64,000 nucleotides of DNA from Microbacterium sp. lyk4-40-TSB-66 (GTDB lineage Bacteria; Actinomycetota; Actinomycetes; Actinomycetales; Microbacteriaceae). Positions 33,841-43,762 of the stretch are shown here, piece by piece. Where the stretch lies: contig NZ_JARVRW010000003.1 in the NCBI RefSeq assembly GCF_030209475.1, positions 496,001 through 560,000 of the forward strand, written 5' to 3'. The position numbers and the translations under genes were made by a program. Positions within the stretch are counted from its first letter, which is position 1, and each line of letters starts with the position of its first letter. The notes below the pieces were generated by a model, which did no database searches, was not told where the DNA came from, and saw only the letters and a program-made list of their open reading frames with translations.

Positions 33841-34176
33841 GCCGACGATTCTAAGGTGGCCGCGATGGTCGCCTTCGTCGCCGTGAATGCGATCTCCGCA
33901 TCCTCCGCCACCCCGGCCCCCTGGCACGCACCCGGCCCGCGGCTCGCGAGGACGCGGGGCGAACCGTGGGGTGAAAAGCGACCGTCGGTCATTCCATTGG
34001 ACGGTCGTGAACGCCAGTATTCGGGCAGAGGGTCTTGAAATACCCGCAGCAAAACAAAAATGATAACGCAAACAATGCCCGCTGTCTGTGCCCACTGAAT
34101 GGCTTGTCCGTGAGCTTTCCAGCCAATACTTTGTGCCGTACACGGGAGTCCCGGGGTGTGGCGAATGGAGCTGGAC
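33841..34176. other. AT-rich divergent promoter region, DUF4012 / giant glycosidase
   Basis: 336 bp with no credible gene. It includes an inverted repeat CGACCGT/ACGGTCG (33979-33985, 34001-34007, 15-bp spacer) and a strikingly AT-rich stretch at 34030-34075. TTGAAA (34035-34040) there could serve as a -35, with an AT-rich block (34051-34066) as the -10 region for the rightward gene. Composition is clearly unlike the flanks. Confidence 0.5.
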
Positions 34177-37100
34177 ATGAGGCAGCAGCCGTGGCGCGAC
34201 GTGATGCGCGGAGAGTCTTCGCGCGCGGCAGGGCGAGGACGGGACCGCGAGGGTGGTGGACTCGGTCGCTCGTCGACGTTCCGTGCTCGTGCGGCCGTCG
34301 CGCCGTCGGTGTCCGCCGCTCTCGCCATGTTGATGGTGCTCACGGGCGCGGTCGGCGTTCCCACGGCCGCGGCCGCGGCCGGATCGGGCGTGTCCATCGA
34401 CACCTTCGATGACGCGGCGCCCCGCGTCTCGACGATCACGGGGTCGGCCACCCCGTCGCGATCGACCGACGCCGCCGAGGGCGAAGCGGCGCTCGCGGTC
34501 GCCTACGACGTCACCGACGGCATGAGCGAGGTGGCCTACCCGGCTGCCTCCGCGCCGGCCATCCCCACCTCCACGACCGCCCTCACCCTCGTCATGAAGG
34601 GGGACGGCACCTACAACACCGTGTACCTGCGCGTACGCGACGCCAGCGGTGAGACCTTCGTCCACCGCGTGGACGCGATGCGCGACTCGGTGTTCCGGAC
34701 CCACACCATCGACCTCACCGGTGAGCCTGTCGCGCGGGAGGGCGGCAACGCCGACGGCGTGCTCGATGCGCCGCTGACGGTCGCCGGGATGCTCGTGGTG
34801 CGAAACGGCGCGCAGCCGCCCACGGGCACGTTCGTGCTCGACGACCTTCGCGCCGTCACGACCGGGTGGGGGCTGCCCGTGGCGTCCCCCACGTTCTTCG
34901 ACCCGCGCGCGGGTGTCGACGCCGAGGTGTCGTTCGACGCGGCCGGCCCCGGTGAGTGGGAGCTCCGCCTCATCGACGAGGGCGGGCGGACGCGAACCCT
35001 CGCCGGCACCACCGAGGGCGCCGGTACGGTACGGACGTCGTGGGACGGGCGCGACGACGCGGGGCAGGCGATGGTCGGCCAGGTGCGCGGGGTCTTCCGT
35101 CACGCGGTCTCGTCGAACGGCGTCGCCGGCGTCGCCCTCACGGTGGGTGTCCCACCGCTGCTGACCGTCGCCGAGGCCGATGACGACAGCTCCACCTCGT
35201 TGATCGAGGGTTTCGAGTCGGGTGGCGACGGGTGGAGCGTCGCGACCGGTTCCGCCGGCATCGACCGCGCCGCAGTGGCGGCATCCGGCGACGTACGTCG
35301 AACGCAGGGCGACGACGCGCTGAGCATCGATTACGACCTCGGCCAGGGAATGGTGAGCGTCGTGCGCAGCGCGCCCCTCGACGTCTCCGACTCCCCGGTG
35401 CTCGGGTTGAAGGTCGACATGCGCGGCGACAGCACGTACAACACCGTCTACGTGCGTGTGGCCGACGCCACGGGCGAGGCCTTCACCTACCGCGTCGACG
35501 CCATGCGCGACGCGGCGTGGCGCACGGTGGCGGTGGATCTGACCCAGGAGCCGGCGCTGGTCGAGGGCGGCAACGGCGACAGGGTTCCCGACATGCCCCT
35601 CACGCTCGCCGGATTCTTCATCGTGCGCAACGGCGAGCAACCGGCGACCGGCTCGCTGCTGCTGGACAACCTGCGCGTGGTCCGCAGCGGCTGGAGCATG
35701 CCGCGATCGGACGTCGACTTCCTCTCGCCCGATGCGGGGCAGACCGCCACCCTCGACTTCGACGCCGCGTCGGCCGGCAACTGGCTCATCGAGCTCCGCG
35801 ACCAGGAGGGACGCGAGCGACGCATCTCCGGCCGGGCCGACGAAGCCGGCGACGTCACTGTGGCCTGGGACGGCAAAGCGGGCGACGGCGTCGAGATGGA
35901 GGGCCCGATCCGCAGCACGCTGCAGCACGATTCCTCCCCGGATGCCGAGTGGTCCGCGACGCCGGCGCGAGCGGGAACACCGACCCTGCTGACGGTCGCC
36001 GCGGCCCCGACCGCGACGGCGCAGACCTCCGAGGACTTCGAGGCGGTCGCGTCGGCCTGGCGCGTCGCCATGGGCACGGCATCCATCTCGCGCGTGAGTT
36101 CTCCGAAGACCCAGGGCTCGTTCGCCCAGCGGATCGACTACGACGTGTCGTCCGGCCTCGTCGAGACCGTACGGAACTCCCCGGCGACCGTCGTCGCCCA
36201 GCCCGCGACGGGCCTGCGCGTCGACATGCGCGGGGACGGTTCGTACAACACGGTCTACGTGCGGGTCCGGGATGCCGCCGACGAGGTGTTCACCTACCGC
36301 CTCGACGCCATGCGCTCGACGGCGTGGACCACCATCGACGTCGACCTGACCGCTCCGGCGGCCCTGATCGAGGGCGGCAACGGCGACAAGGTCCTCGACC
36401 TGCCGGTGCAGCTGTCGGGGTTCATCGTCGTACGCAACGGCAATCAGCCGGCGACCGGCTCGGTCGTGCTCGACAACCTGCGCACGCTGTCGACGGGGTG
36501 GACCCTGCCGCAGGCGGCGACGTCGTTCTACACCCCGACCTCGCCCGCCACGTCGCTGTCGTTCTCGGCCGCGGGTCGGGGCAACTGGAGCATCGCGCTG
36601 GCCGACCAGGAGGGTCGTACGAAGACCCTCGCGGGGTCCGCCCAGGCCGCCGGCACGGTGACGGTGCCCTGGAACGGAACCGACGACGCCGGCACCCCCA
36701 TGCGTGGAGACGTCCGCGCCACGTTCGCGCACGACGACGCCGCTCCGGCGTCGACGGTGGCCGCGACGGCGTCGCGCAGCGGCATCCCGCTGCTGCTCAC
36801 CCTCGCCCACACCGACGCCGACGCCACCCTCGCCGACGGCTTCGAGAGCGCCGGTGACCAGTGGATCTCGGCCGCCGGCACCGTGACCCCGACCACCTCG
36901 ACGAAGGCGACGCAGGGCTCGGGCGCCCTCGAGATCGCGTACGACGTGTCGTCGGCGGATGCCGAGATCGAGACCACGTCCACGCCCAAGGCGTTGCTGA
37001 CCTCCCCCGCGTCGGCGTTGAAGGCCGATCTGCTGGGTGACGGCAGCTGGAACACGGTCTACCTGAAACTGCGCGATGCGACCGGGGAGATGTTCTTCTA

Positions 37101-39576
37101 CCGTGTCGCGGCGATGGGACTCTCGCGCTGGACGACCGCCACGATCGATCTCGGCCAACCGGCGGCGACGACCCATCTCGGCAACGACGACGGCATCCTG
37201 GACTATCCGGTGGCGCTGGTGCGGGTCATCGTCGTGCGCAACGGTTCCACCGCCCCCGCCACCGGAACAGCGGTGCTCGACAACCTGCGGGTCGTCGACC
37301 AGAACTGGACCCTGCCCACCTCCAGCGCGGAACGGTTCTCGCGCGCCAACACCGGAAGCACGACCATCTCGTTCACCGCGGGTACCGCCGGCGACTACGC
37401 CCTCACGCTCCGCGACAACAGCGGACGCGTGCGTACGGTCGGCGGCACCGCGGCGGCACCGGGGGCGGTGAAGGTGACGTGGGACGGCACCGACGACGCC
37501 GGCGTCGGCATGACCGGAAGCGTCTCCGGCCGCCTCGCGTGGGACACCACCCCCGACGGCACGCTCACGTCCGCGGCGCAGGCGGCCCAGCCCTACCTCA
37601 CCGGGGTCTCGGCCCGACCGACCGTCGCCTCCCCGTCGTCGATCAGCGGCATCAACAGCTTCCTCACCGAGCAGGACGCGCCCGCCGAGGCCGACCGTCA
37701 GGCGGCCCTGCTCGAAGACGCCTCGGTGCGCTGGGCGCGGGAGGAGTTCGAGTGGAAGCGGGTGGAGCCGCGCAAGGGGTACTACGACTGGGCGAAGTTC
37801 GACCAGGCGGTGGCCATCAGCCGTGCGCGCAACGTCGACATGATCGGCAAGCTCGTGTACTCCGCCCCCTGGGCCTCCTCGGCGCCGGCGGGAACCCCCG
37901 CGGCCGACGCGCAGTACTACCCGCCCGCCGACAACGCCGACTTCGCCGCGTACGCGGCCGCGACCGTGGCACGGTACAAGGACCGCGTGCGTGTGTGGGA
38001 GGTGTGGAACGAGCCGAACACCGAGTACTACTGGCGCGGCGGGGCCACCGCCCAGCAGTACGGCGCGCTGCTGAAGGCGACCTACGACGCGATCAAGGCG
38101 GTCGACCCGACCGCGACGGTGCTGGTGGGCGGCCTCGACCAGTTCAGCGACCCCTTCATGCAGGGCGTCCACGCCGGCGGGGCGGGCAACTCCTACGACG
38201 CCCTCGCGATCCACGTGTACACCATCGACGGGGCGCCCGAGACGGGGGCGATCCCGACCTACCTCGACGCGGCGCAGGCCTTCCTCAACCGCAACGCGCC
38301 CGGCCGCGGGCTGTGGATCACCGAGGTGAGCTGGTCCACGTGCACGACCTGCCCCGGGGCGACGAGCGAGGCCGATCAGGCGGCGTACCTGAAGCGCATC
38401 TACCTGGACGCCGCCGCCCGCGGCATCCGGGGGATCGCCTGGTACAACCTCGTGGGCGGCGACGACCCCGAGTCCTTCCTCGACACCTACGCGGTGAGCG
38501 AGAAGTCGGGCCGGCTGAAGCCGGCGTACACCGCCCTGAAGGAGGTCGGCGCCGTGCTGGCCGACGGGGCCGCGGTCGGTCGCGCCGGGGTGAGCGCGAC
38601 GAGCGTCCCCACCCGCGTGGACGACATGGCATCCACCACCGGGTATGCCGCCTCCGGCATCAACGGGGGTACGGCGACGCTTCGGACCACCTCGACGGCC
38701 TACGCCGGCAGCGGTGCCCTGCAGCTGTCCTACGACTTCTCCGGTTCGTCGCGTGGCGCCCAGATCCAGACCGACAAGACGATCTCGGGCCAACCGACCG
38801 CCGTGTCGGTCTGGGTGAGCGGCGACAACAGCGCGAGCCCGGTCTACCTGAAGATCAAGGACGCCACCGGCGAGACCTTCCAGGGGCTCGTGGGAAACGC
38901 CGTCGGCCCCGCCTGGACGAAGATGACCCTGTTCTCCGACGGATTGAACGCGAACTACACCCGCTCGGGCGGCGACGGCGACGGCGTGTGGGACTACCCC
39001 ATCAAGGTCACCGACGTCTTCGTCTACAAGAGCACGTCGGGGGTGTCGGCCGGGAACATCTCGTTCGACGACCTCACCGCCGATTACGGTGTCAACCTCC
39101 ACGGCACGGTGCTGCAGACCTCGGCGGGCACCGTGCAGGCGCTCTACACGACGACGGGCTCGTCGGTGTCGGTGCCCGTGTCGGGCGGGTCGGCCGCGAT
39201 CTGGACCCAGAGCGGCCTCACCCCGGTGCCGGTGGCGAACGGACGCGCATCGGTGTCCCTGACCGGGACGCCGACCTTCCTCACCTCCTCGCCCGCGGTG
39301 ACGCCCGCCACCACGACGCGCGGGAGCACGGTGACGGTGGGCTGGGTCTCGGGGGAGGCGAGCGTGACGACGGTCACCGTCCTGAACTCGTCGGGCGCCG
39401 TGGTGCGGACGCTCGCCTCGGGCAAGAGGTTCGGCGCGGTGGCGCAGTCGCTGCAGTGGAACGGACGCAACTCCAGCAACGCCGTCGTCCCCGCCGGCGC
39501 CTACACGGTGCGACTGAGCTTCACCACGGCCGATGGTCGCGCGAGGATCGCGAACCTGCCCCTGACCCTCACCTGA
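34177..39576 (+). CDS. Giant secreted glycosidase (GH39/GH5-like) with four N-terminal repeat units
   Basis: A 1,799-residue exported protein. ATG 34177 is preferred (GGAG 6 nt upstream); the next upstream ATG is 34165. A long basic leader and hydrophobic segment end near AAAAAGSG (~70). Four units of ~260-280 residues begin near 72, 341, 618 and 884. Each has a carbohydrate-binding-like jelly roll (NTVY[VL]RV.DA.GE.F.YRVDAM) and a FlgD-type Ig domain (W.G.DDAG). The TIM-barrel domain (~1146-1460) has acid/base Glu1279 in VWEVWNEPN and nucleophile Glu1383 in WITEVSW, a clan GH-A pattern closest to GH39/GH5. Another binding domain and a final FlgD-like Ig domain follow. Its place in the EPS locus suggests it trims or degrades the exopolysaccharide (inference). 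Confidence 0.82.
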   Translation: MRQQPWRDVMRGESSRAAGRGRDREGGGLGRSSTFRARAAVAPSVSAALAMLMVLTGAVGVPTAAAAAGSGVSIDTFDDAAPRVSTITGSATPSRSTDAAEGEAALAVAYDVTDGMSEVAYPAASAPAIPTSTTALTLVMKGDGTYNTVYLRVRDASGETFVHRVDAMRDSVFRTHTIDLTGEPVAREGGNADGVLDAPLTVAGMLVVRNGAQPPTGTFVLDDLRAVTTGWGLPVASPTFFDPRAGVDAEVSFDAAGPGEWELRLIDEGGRTRTLAGTTEGAGTVRTSWDGRDDAGQAMVGQVRGVFRHAVSSNGVAGVALTVGVPPLLTVAEADDDSSTSLIEGFESGGDGWSVATGSAGIDRAAVAASGDVRRTQGDDALSIDYDLGQGMVSVVRSAPLDVSDSPVLGLKVDMRGDSTYNTVYVRVADATGEAFTYRVDAMRDAAWRTVAVDLTQEPALVEGGNGDRVPDMPLTLAGFFIVRNGEQPATGSLLLDNLRVVRSGWSMPRSDVDFLSPDAGQTATLDFDAASAGNWLIELRDQEGRERRISGRADEAGDVTVAWDGKAGDGVEMEGPIRSTLQHDSSPDAEWSATPARAGTPTLLTVAAAPTATAQTSEDFEAVASAWRVAMGTASISRVSSPKTQGSFAQRIDYDVSSGLVETVRNSPATVVAQPATGLRVDMRGDGSYNTVYVRVRDAADEVFTYRLDAMRSTAWTTIDVDLTAPAALIEGGNGDKVLDLPVQLSGFIVVRNGNQPATGSVVLDNLRTLSTGWTLPQAATSFYTPTSPATSLSFSAAGRGNWSIALADQEGRTKTLAGSAQAAGTVTVPWNGTDDAGTPMRGDVRATFAHDDAAPASTVAATASRSGIPLLLTLAHTDADATLADGFESAGDQWISAAGTVTPTTSTKATQGSGALEIAYDVSSADAEIETTSTPKALLTSPASALKADLLGDGSWNTVYLKLRDATGEMFFYRVAAMGLSRWTTATIDLGQPAATTHLGNDDGILDYPVALVRVIVVRNGSTAPATGTAVLDNLRVVDQNWTLPTSSAERFSRANTGSTTISFTAGTAGDYALTLRDNSGRVRTVGGTAAAPGAVKVTWDGTDDAGVGMTGSVSGRLAWDTTPDGTLTSAAQAAQPYLTGVSARPTVASPSSISGINSFLTEQDAPAEADRQAALLEDASVRWAREEFEWKRVEPRKGYYDWAKFDQAVAISRARNVDMIGKLVYSAPWASSAPAGTPAADAQYYPPADNADFAAYAAATVARYKDRVRVWEVWNEPNTEYYWRGGATAQQYGALLKATYDAIKAVDPTATVLVGGLDQFSDPFMQGVHAGGAGNSYDALAIHVYTIDGAPETGAIPTYLDAAQAFLNRNAPGRGLWITEVSWSTCTTCPGATSEADQAAYLKRIYLDAAARGIRGIAWYNLVGGDDPESFLDTYAVSEKSGRLKPAYTALKEVGAVLADGAAVGRAGVSATSVPTRVDDMASTTGYAASGINGGTATLRTTSTAYAGSGALQLSYDFSGSSRGAQIQTDKTISGQPTAVSVWVSGDNSASPVYLKIKDATGETFQGLVGNAVGPAWTKMTLFSDGLNANYTRSGGDGDGVWDYPIKVTDVFVYKSTSGVSAGNISFDDLTADYGVNLHGTVLQTSAGTVQALYTTTGSSVSVPVSGGSAAIWTQSGLTPVPVANGRASVSLTGTPTFLTSSPAVTPATTTRGSTVTVGWVSGEASVTTVTVLNSSGAVVRTLASGKRFGAVAQSLQWNGRNSSNAVVPAGAYTVRLSFTTADGRARIANLPLTLT

Positions 39577-39600
39577 CCGAGGAGCCGACGCGGCGCACGC

Positions 39601-40590
39601 TCACAGCCACCGGGAGAACGCCTCCCGGTCGCGCGTGAGGGGCGCGCGGCGCAGCGCCGACGCGTAGATGCCGAAGCGGCGGATCTGCGCGGCGGTCGAC
39701 TCCGGGTCGTGACGACGTCGGGCCGCCGCGCGGAACCACCACAACCGGCCGTGCATGCCCGCCAGCACGATCGCGCGCCACAGCCGCTGCTGCAGGTCCG
39801 TGCGCGCCATCCGCCACCCGTACAGGTCGAAGAGATTGACGATCCACGCCGTGTTGACCGACCCCTCGACCCCGCTGGACGACCCGCCCAGCGCGTGCTG
39901 TGCGCGTTCCCCGGCGTCGATGATCACGCGCAGGCCCGCGGTGCGAAGGCGCAGGCAGAACTCGACGTCCTCCGCGTACATGAACCACCGGTCGGTGAGG
40001 CCGCCCGCGCGGATCCATACGTCCCGGGGGACCATGAGGCATCCGCCGCTCACCCAGTCGACGTCGCGTACGCCCGCGCGGACGTCGGCGGCGAAGAGGT
40101 AATGCCCCTCGAGGGCACTCCACCGGCGACCGAGGCGCGAGAGTCCCGACTGGTGCAGGAACATCCTGGTCATCGTGGGAGCGTGGCCCGCGGCGAGGAT
40201 GACGACCTCTTCGCCCTCGTTCTCGAGGACGGGTGAGGCGGCGCCGATCGAGGGATCCGAATCCAGCTGTCGCGACAGGCGCGCGACACCCTCCGGCGAG
40301 ATGCGCGCATCGGGGTTGAGCAGCAGCAGGTGTCGGCCCACGGCGTGAGCCGCGGCGAGGTTCACCGCGCGCGAGAACCCCGCGTTGGAGTCGTTCTCGA
40401 TCACGCGCACCCACGGGTGGTGCTCGCGCAGCACGGCGACGGTGTCGTCGGTCGAGAGATTGTCGACCACGATCACCTCGGTGTCGGCCGGGGGCTCGCC
40501 GTCGCGGGTGAGGGCATCGAGGCACGAGCCGATCACGCCGAGGCTGTTGTAGGTGACGATGATGATCGAGACGGCCGGTCGGGCGCTCAT
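39601..40590 (-). CDS. Glycosyltransferase family 2
   Basis: A 329-residue GT-A fold transferase. The nucleotide-sugar site is VSIIIVTYNSLGVIGSCLDAL at the N-terminus, EVIVVDNLSTDDT at ~40, and LLLLNPDARI (DxD-type) at ~90. The acceptor region contains DVDWVSGGCLMVPRDVW and the catalytic-type MYAEDVEFCLRL at ~205. This pattern is close to rhamnosyl/galactofuranosyl-type GT2 proteins (WbbL-like). No membrane segments, so cytoplasmic. Its start overlaps the stop of the upstream GT by 4 bp (ATGA). Donor and acceptor unknown. Confidence 0.9.
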   Translation of the reverse strand: MSARPAVSIIIVTYNSLGVIGSCLDALTRDGEPPADTEVIVVDNLSTDDTVAVLREHHPWVRVIENDSNAGFSRAVNLAAAHAVGRHLLLLNPDARISPEGVARLSRQLDSDPSIGAASPVLENEGEEVVILAAGHAPTMTRMFLHQSGLSRLGRRWSALEGHYLFAADVRAGVRDVDWVSGGCLMVPRDVWIRAGGLTDRWFMYAEDVEFCLRLRTAGLRVIIDAGERAQHALGGSSSGVEGSVNTAWIVNLFDLYGWRMARTDLQQRLWRAIVLAGMHGRLWWFRAAARRRHDPESTAAQIRRFGIYASALRRAPLTRDREAFSRWL

Positions 40591-41684
40591 CGCGCGCCCT
40601 CCGTGATCGCCGCGCGCATGCGATGCACCGCGTTCTCCCACGTGTAGTGATCGAGCACCGCCGTGGCATCGGCGGGGGGTCGCGGCGCCGCCATCAGGGC
40701 GGTGATGGATGCCGTCACCGCGGCGACATCGCGCGGGTCGACGAAGGTGGCGCGATGTCCGAGGATCTCGCGGAACACCGGGATGTCGCTCGCCAGCAGC
40801 GGAGCACCGGTGGCCAGCGCCTCGAGGGTCGGCATCCCGAACCCCTCGTCCAGGGTCAGGAACAGGAAGAGGGCGGTGTTCTCGTAGAGCCAGCGCAGCT
40901 CGTCGACGTCGATGCGCCCCAGGAAGCGCACGGAGCCGTCGGCCAGGGCGGCCTCCACCGAGTCGGGAAGCGCCGCGCCCCGGCCCGACTTCTCTCCCAC
41001 GACCAGGAGGGGGAACGACGGCGTGGCCGCCCCCGACTCCCGCGCCGCGCGGATGGTGGTGGCGAGGTTCTTCCGCGCGTTCAGCCGGCCGACGGTGAGC
41101 AGGAACCCGTCGACGTCGTCCAGTCCCGCGGGCCGGCGCGGCGTCGCGTTCTCGAATGAGCGGTTCAGGCCCAGACCGACCGCGGTCGCCGTGGTCGCGC
41201 CCGACGTCCGCGTGATGCGCTCCGCCTCCGACGCGGTGCTGGTGAGCACGACGTCGGCTCGACGGATGGTGGCGGGCATCAAGGAGAAGTACGCCCGCTC
41301 GGCGCGGGTGAACCACTGCGGATCGGTGCGGAACAGGAAATCGTGCACGAACACCGCCGAACGGCCGTACAGCGGAGTGAAGTTGTGGGTGACGGTGACA
41401 TCGGGCCGCAGGCGCGCCGCCCGGAGCGCCAGCTCCAGGATGACGCCGACCCCGTGCGGTCGAATCCGCGTTCCGATCACGCGCGCGGAATGGCCCACCT
41501 CCCGCTGCACCGCCGCGACATCGCCGTTCGGCACGGTGATGATCACCGAGTCATCGGGGAATTCTCGCAACCAGGCGAAAATGAACTCGCGTTGAACTTC
41601 GCGATTAGCCAAGGGGCCGTCAATCCACCAACTACCATCGAAGAGCACCTTGAGGCTGCGCCCCGGTGATTTGTCGTCGGGCAT
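40587..41684 (-). CDS. Glycosyltransferase family 4/1
   Basis: A 365-residue GT-B fold transferase. ATG 41684 has AGGGG a few bases upstream; the longer frame to 41738 is less likely. The C-terminal lobe contains LLTVGRLNARKNLATTIRA, RFLGRIDVDELRWLYENTALFLFLTLDEGFGMPTLEALATGAPLLASDIPV, with the EGFGMPTLE donor-binding motif of GT4. The N-terminal half includes FVHDFLFRTDPQWFTRAERAYF, similar to mannosyl/rhamnosyl transferases of EPS clusters. It is divergent from the Pr6Pr-like gene and first of a two-gene unit with the GT2. It acts on the lipid-linked EPS repeat unit (inference). Confidence 0.9.
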   Translation of the reverse strand: MPDDKSPGRSLKVLFDGSWWIDGPLANREVQREFIFAWLREFPDDSVIITVPNGDVAAVQREVGHSARVIGTRIRPHGVGVILELALRAARLRPDVTVTHNFTPLYGRSAVFVHDFLFRTDPQWFTRAERAYFSLMPATIRRADVVLTSTASEAERITRTSGATTATAVGLGLNRSFENATPRRPAGLDDVDGFLLTVGRLNARKNLATTIRAARESGAATPSFPLLVVGEKSGRGAALPDSVEAALADGSVRFLGRIDVDELRWLYENTALFLFLTLDEGFGMPTLEALATGAPLLASDIPVFREILGHRATFVDPRDVAAVTASITALMAAPRPPADATAVLDHYTWENAVHRMRAAITEGAR

Positions 41685-41795
41685 AGAACCCCTGTCTTGA
41701 TGGCCATCTCGGTTTGTCAGACAGACTGTACCGAACACGCTGAAGAACGAAATCGTCCGCCGCAGGGCGCGCGTTACCCGTCGTCAGGAGAATCG

Positions 41796-42485
41796 TTGGC
41801 ATCCAACCGAGTGGTCGCTTTCTCGCGCTGGGCGATCGCCGCGACGGGCGCGGTGACCGTCGCCGTCGCCACGTACACCGCGCAGGCCTCGTCCGGCCGC
41901 GCAGCCACCGAGGACTTCCTCAGTTCGGTCACGGCCCAGACGAACATCCTCTCGGTCGTCGCGTTCGCGATCGCCGGCGCCCACGCGTGGCGGCGCGGTG
42001 GGCGGGCCCCCGGTCGGGCCGGAGAACGGGCTCAGGACGTCCACGCCCGCCGTGCCGCGCGTGTCGCACTGATGCGCACCGTCAACGTCGCGACGCTCGT
42101 CGGTATGTCGGTGCTGTTCCTGGGCATCTACGGCCCCGTCGTGATCGCCGACCCGGCCCAACTCAATCCGACTTCGGTGCTGCTGCACGTGGTGATCCCC
42201 GCTCTCGCGGTCATCGAGTGGGTGGTCTTCCCGTCGGAGAGCCGCGCCGCCGTCCGCGGCGTCCTCCTCGTGATGGTGTATCCCGTGCTCTGGTTCGTCT
42301 TCACGAACGTCCGCGGTGCGTTTACCGGACGGTATGTCTACGAATTCCTCGACCCGTCCGGATCGAGCGGGGTCCAGGGGGCGGTGGCAATGACGGTTCT
42401 CATTCTCGCGAGCTTCTTCCTCGTCGGCGTGCTGGTATTCGTTACACAGCGGTCGCGCGGTTCGCGTTCGCCGACGATATATTGA
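41796..42485 (+). CDS. Pr6Pr-like polytopic membrane protein
   Basis: A 229-residue membrane protein. TTG 41796 is chosen because AGGAG at 41786-41790 stands 5 nt upstream. About six hydrophobic segments can be counted. The words ATEDFLSSVTAQTNILSVVAF, VNVATLVGMSVLFLGIYGPV and LLHVVIPALAVIEWVVFP match the Pr6Pr/FAR-17a-type family, seen as single genes in actinobacteria with no known function. It is divergent from the GT4 gene, with ~110 bp between. A role in EPS is suggested only by position. Confidence 0.75.
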   Translation: MASNRVVAFSRWAIAATGAVTVAVATYTAQASSGRAATEDFLSSVTAQTNILSVVAFAIAGAHAWRRGGRAPGRAGERAQDVHARRAARVALMRTVNVATLVGMSVLFLGIYGPVVIADPAQLNPTSVLLHVVIPALAVIEWVVFPSESRAAVRGVLLVMVYPVLWFVFTNVRGAFTGRYVYEFLDPSGSSGVQGAVAMTVLILASFFLVGVLVFVTQRSRGSRSPTIY

Positions 42486-42628
42486 TCGGCAACGCCATCA
42501 CCGATCGGATCTGTCCCATTCGTACGCGAATCGAATTTATCGTTTCTCGGCCGAGGGTCGACGCGCGGGACATTCCTGTCGCAGGCTAGAGCCCGGTGGT
42601 GCGCTTTTAATCGGGGGGGACGAAGGGC

Positions 42629-43762
42629 TTGAGCAGGTCTGTCGCGATCATTGGAACACGGGGATACCCGAGCTACTACGGAGGATTCGAGACGGCGGTG
42701 CGTCGCCTCGCCCCCTACCTGGCGCAGCAGGGTTGGGACGTCACGGTCTACGGTCGCCGGGGGACGACCGTCGACGATGACCCGGACCTGGATCCCCGCG
42801 TCATCCGGCGCATCACCGGTGGTGTGGAGACGAAGTCGCTCAGCACGCTCTCGTACGGATTCACGGCGACCCTGGATGCGGCACGGAGGAAGCCCGACGT
42901 CGCCCTCGTGCTGAACTGCGCGAACGGTTTCTGGCTGCCGTCGCTGAAGCAGCGCGGCATCCCCACCGTCGTCAACGTCGACGGCATCGAGTGGGATCGT
43001 GCCAAGTGGGGTGCCGCCGCGAAGAAGGTGTTCCACCAGGGGGCGGTCTGGACCGCCCGCTACGCCGACCGCATCATCTACGACGCCGCCGAGATCGAGA
43101 CTCGCTGGCGCGACGAGTTCGGTCGAGACGGCGATGTCATCCCCTACGGCGGCGACGTGCCGCCCGACTACCCGGTCGAGCCCGGACTCACCCATCGGGG
43201 CTATGCGCTGCTCGTGGCCCGGTTCGTACCCGAGAACACGGTGCCGGAGTTCATCGAGGCGGCACGACACATCGCCCGCACGAGGGACGTCGTGATCGTC
43301 GGCTCGTCCGGCTACGGCGGTCCGATCGACGACGCCGTCGCCGCCCTCACCCGCTCGAACGCTCGCGTGCGATGGTTCGGCCACGTCAGCGACGATCAGC
43401 GACTGCACTCGCTCTGGCAGCACGCCGGTGCGTACTTCCACGGCCACAGCGTGGGCGGCACCAACCCCGCCCTCGTGCAGGCGATGGCGTGCGGCGCCCC
43501 TGTCGTGGCCCGCGACACCGTGTTCAACCGGGAGGTGCTCGACGGCGCCGGACTGCTGGTCACCCCCGACCCGCACGACATCGCCGCGACCGTGCTGGCG
43601 CTGATGGACGATCCCGACCGCCAGCGGTCCCTCTCCGAGCGCGCGCAGCGGCGTGCGGAGGCGGCCTACTCGTGGGAGTCGGTCCACGCCGCCTACGAGC
43701 GTTCGCTCCTCGCCGCCATCTCCGAACGGCGGTCCCTGTTCGCCGGCGCAGGACGCGCATGA
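42629..43762 (+). CDS. DUF1972-type glycosyltransferase (GT4)
   Basis: A 377-residue transferase starting at TTG 42629 after a GGGGGG/GAAGGG leader. The N-terminal VAIIGTRGYPSYYGGFETAVRRLAP is the DUF1972 signature found in rhamnosyltransferase-like EPS enzymes; the C-terminal lobe contains GHVSDDQRLHSLWQHAGAYFHGHSVGGTNPALVQAMACGAPVVARDT with the GGTNPALVQAM donor motif. It opens a five-gene operon (GT, acyltransferase, flippase, polymerase) linked by ATGA/GTGA overlaps. An AT-rich 143-bp leader upstream (42486-42628) is probably its promoter region. Confidence 0.9.
   Translation: MSRSVAIIGTRGYPSYYGGFETAVRRLAPYLAQQGWDVTVYGRRGTTVDDDPDLDPRVIRRITGGVETKSLSTLSYGFTATLDAARRKPDVALVLNCANGFWLPSLKQRGIPTVVNVDGIEWDRAKWGAAAKKVFHQGAVWTARYADRIIYDAAEIETRWRDEFGRDGDVIPYGGDVPPDYPVEPGLTHRGYALLVARFVPENTVPEFIEAARHIARTRDVVIVGSSGYGGPIDDAVAALTRSNARVRWFGHVSDDQRLHSLWQHAGAYFHGHSVGGTNPALVQAMACGAPVVARDTVFNREVLDGAGLLVTPDPHDIAATVLALMDDPDRQRSLSERAQRRAEAAYSWESVHAAYERSLLAAISERRSLFAGAGRA

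Noticed and set aside
31933..39102. A 2,389-residue minus-strand frame running through the giant glycosidase gene
   Set aside because: Only its last ~635 residues (31933-33840) are the real DUF4012 gene; the rest is antisense to a well-supported coding region and of random composition.
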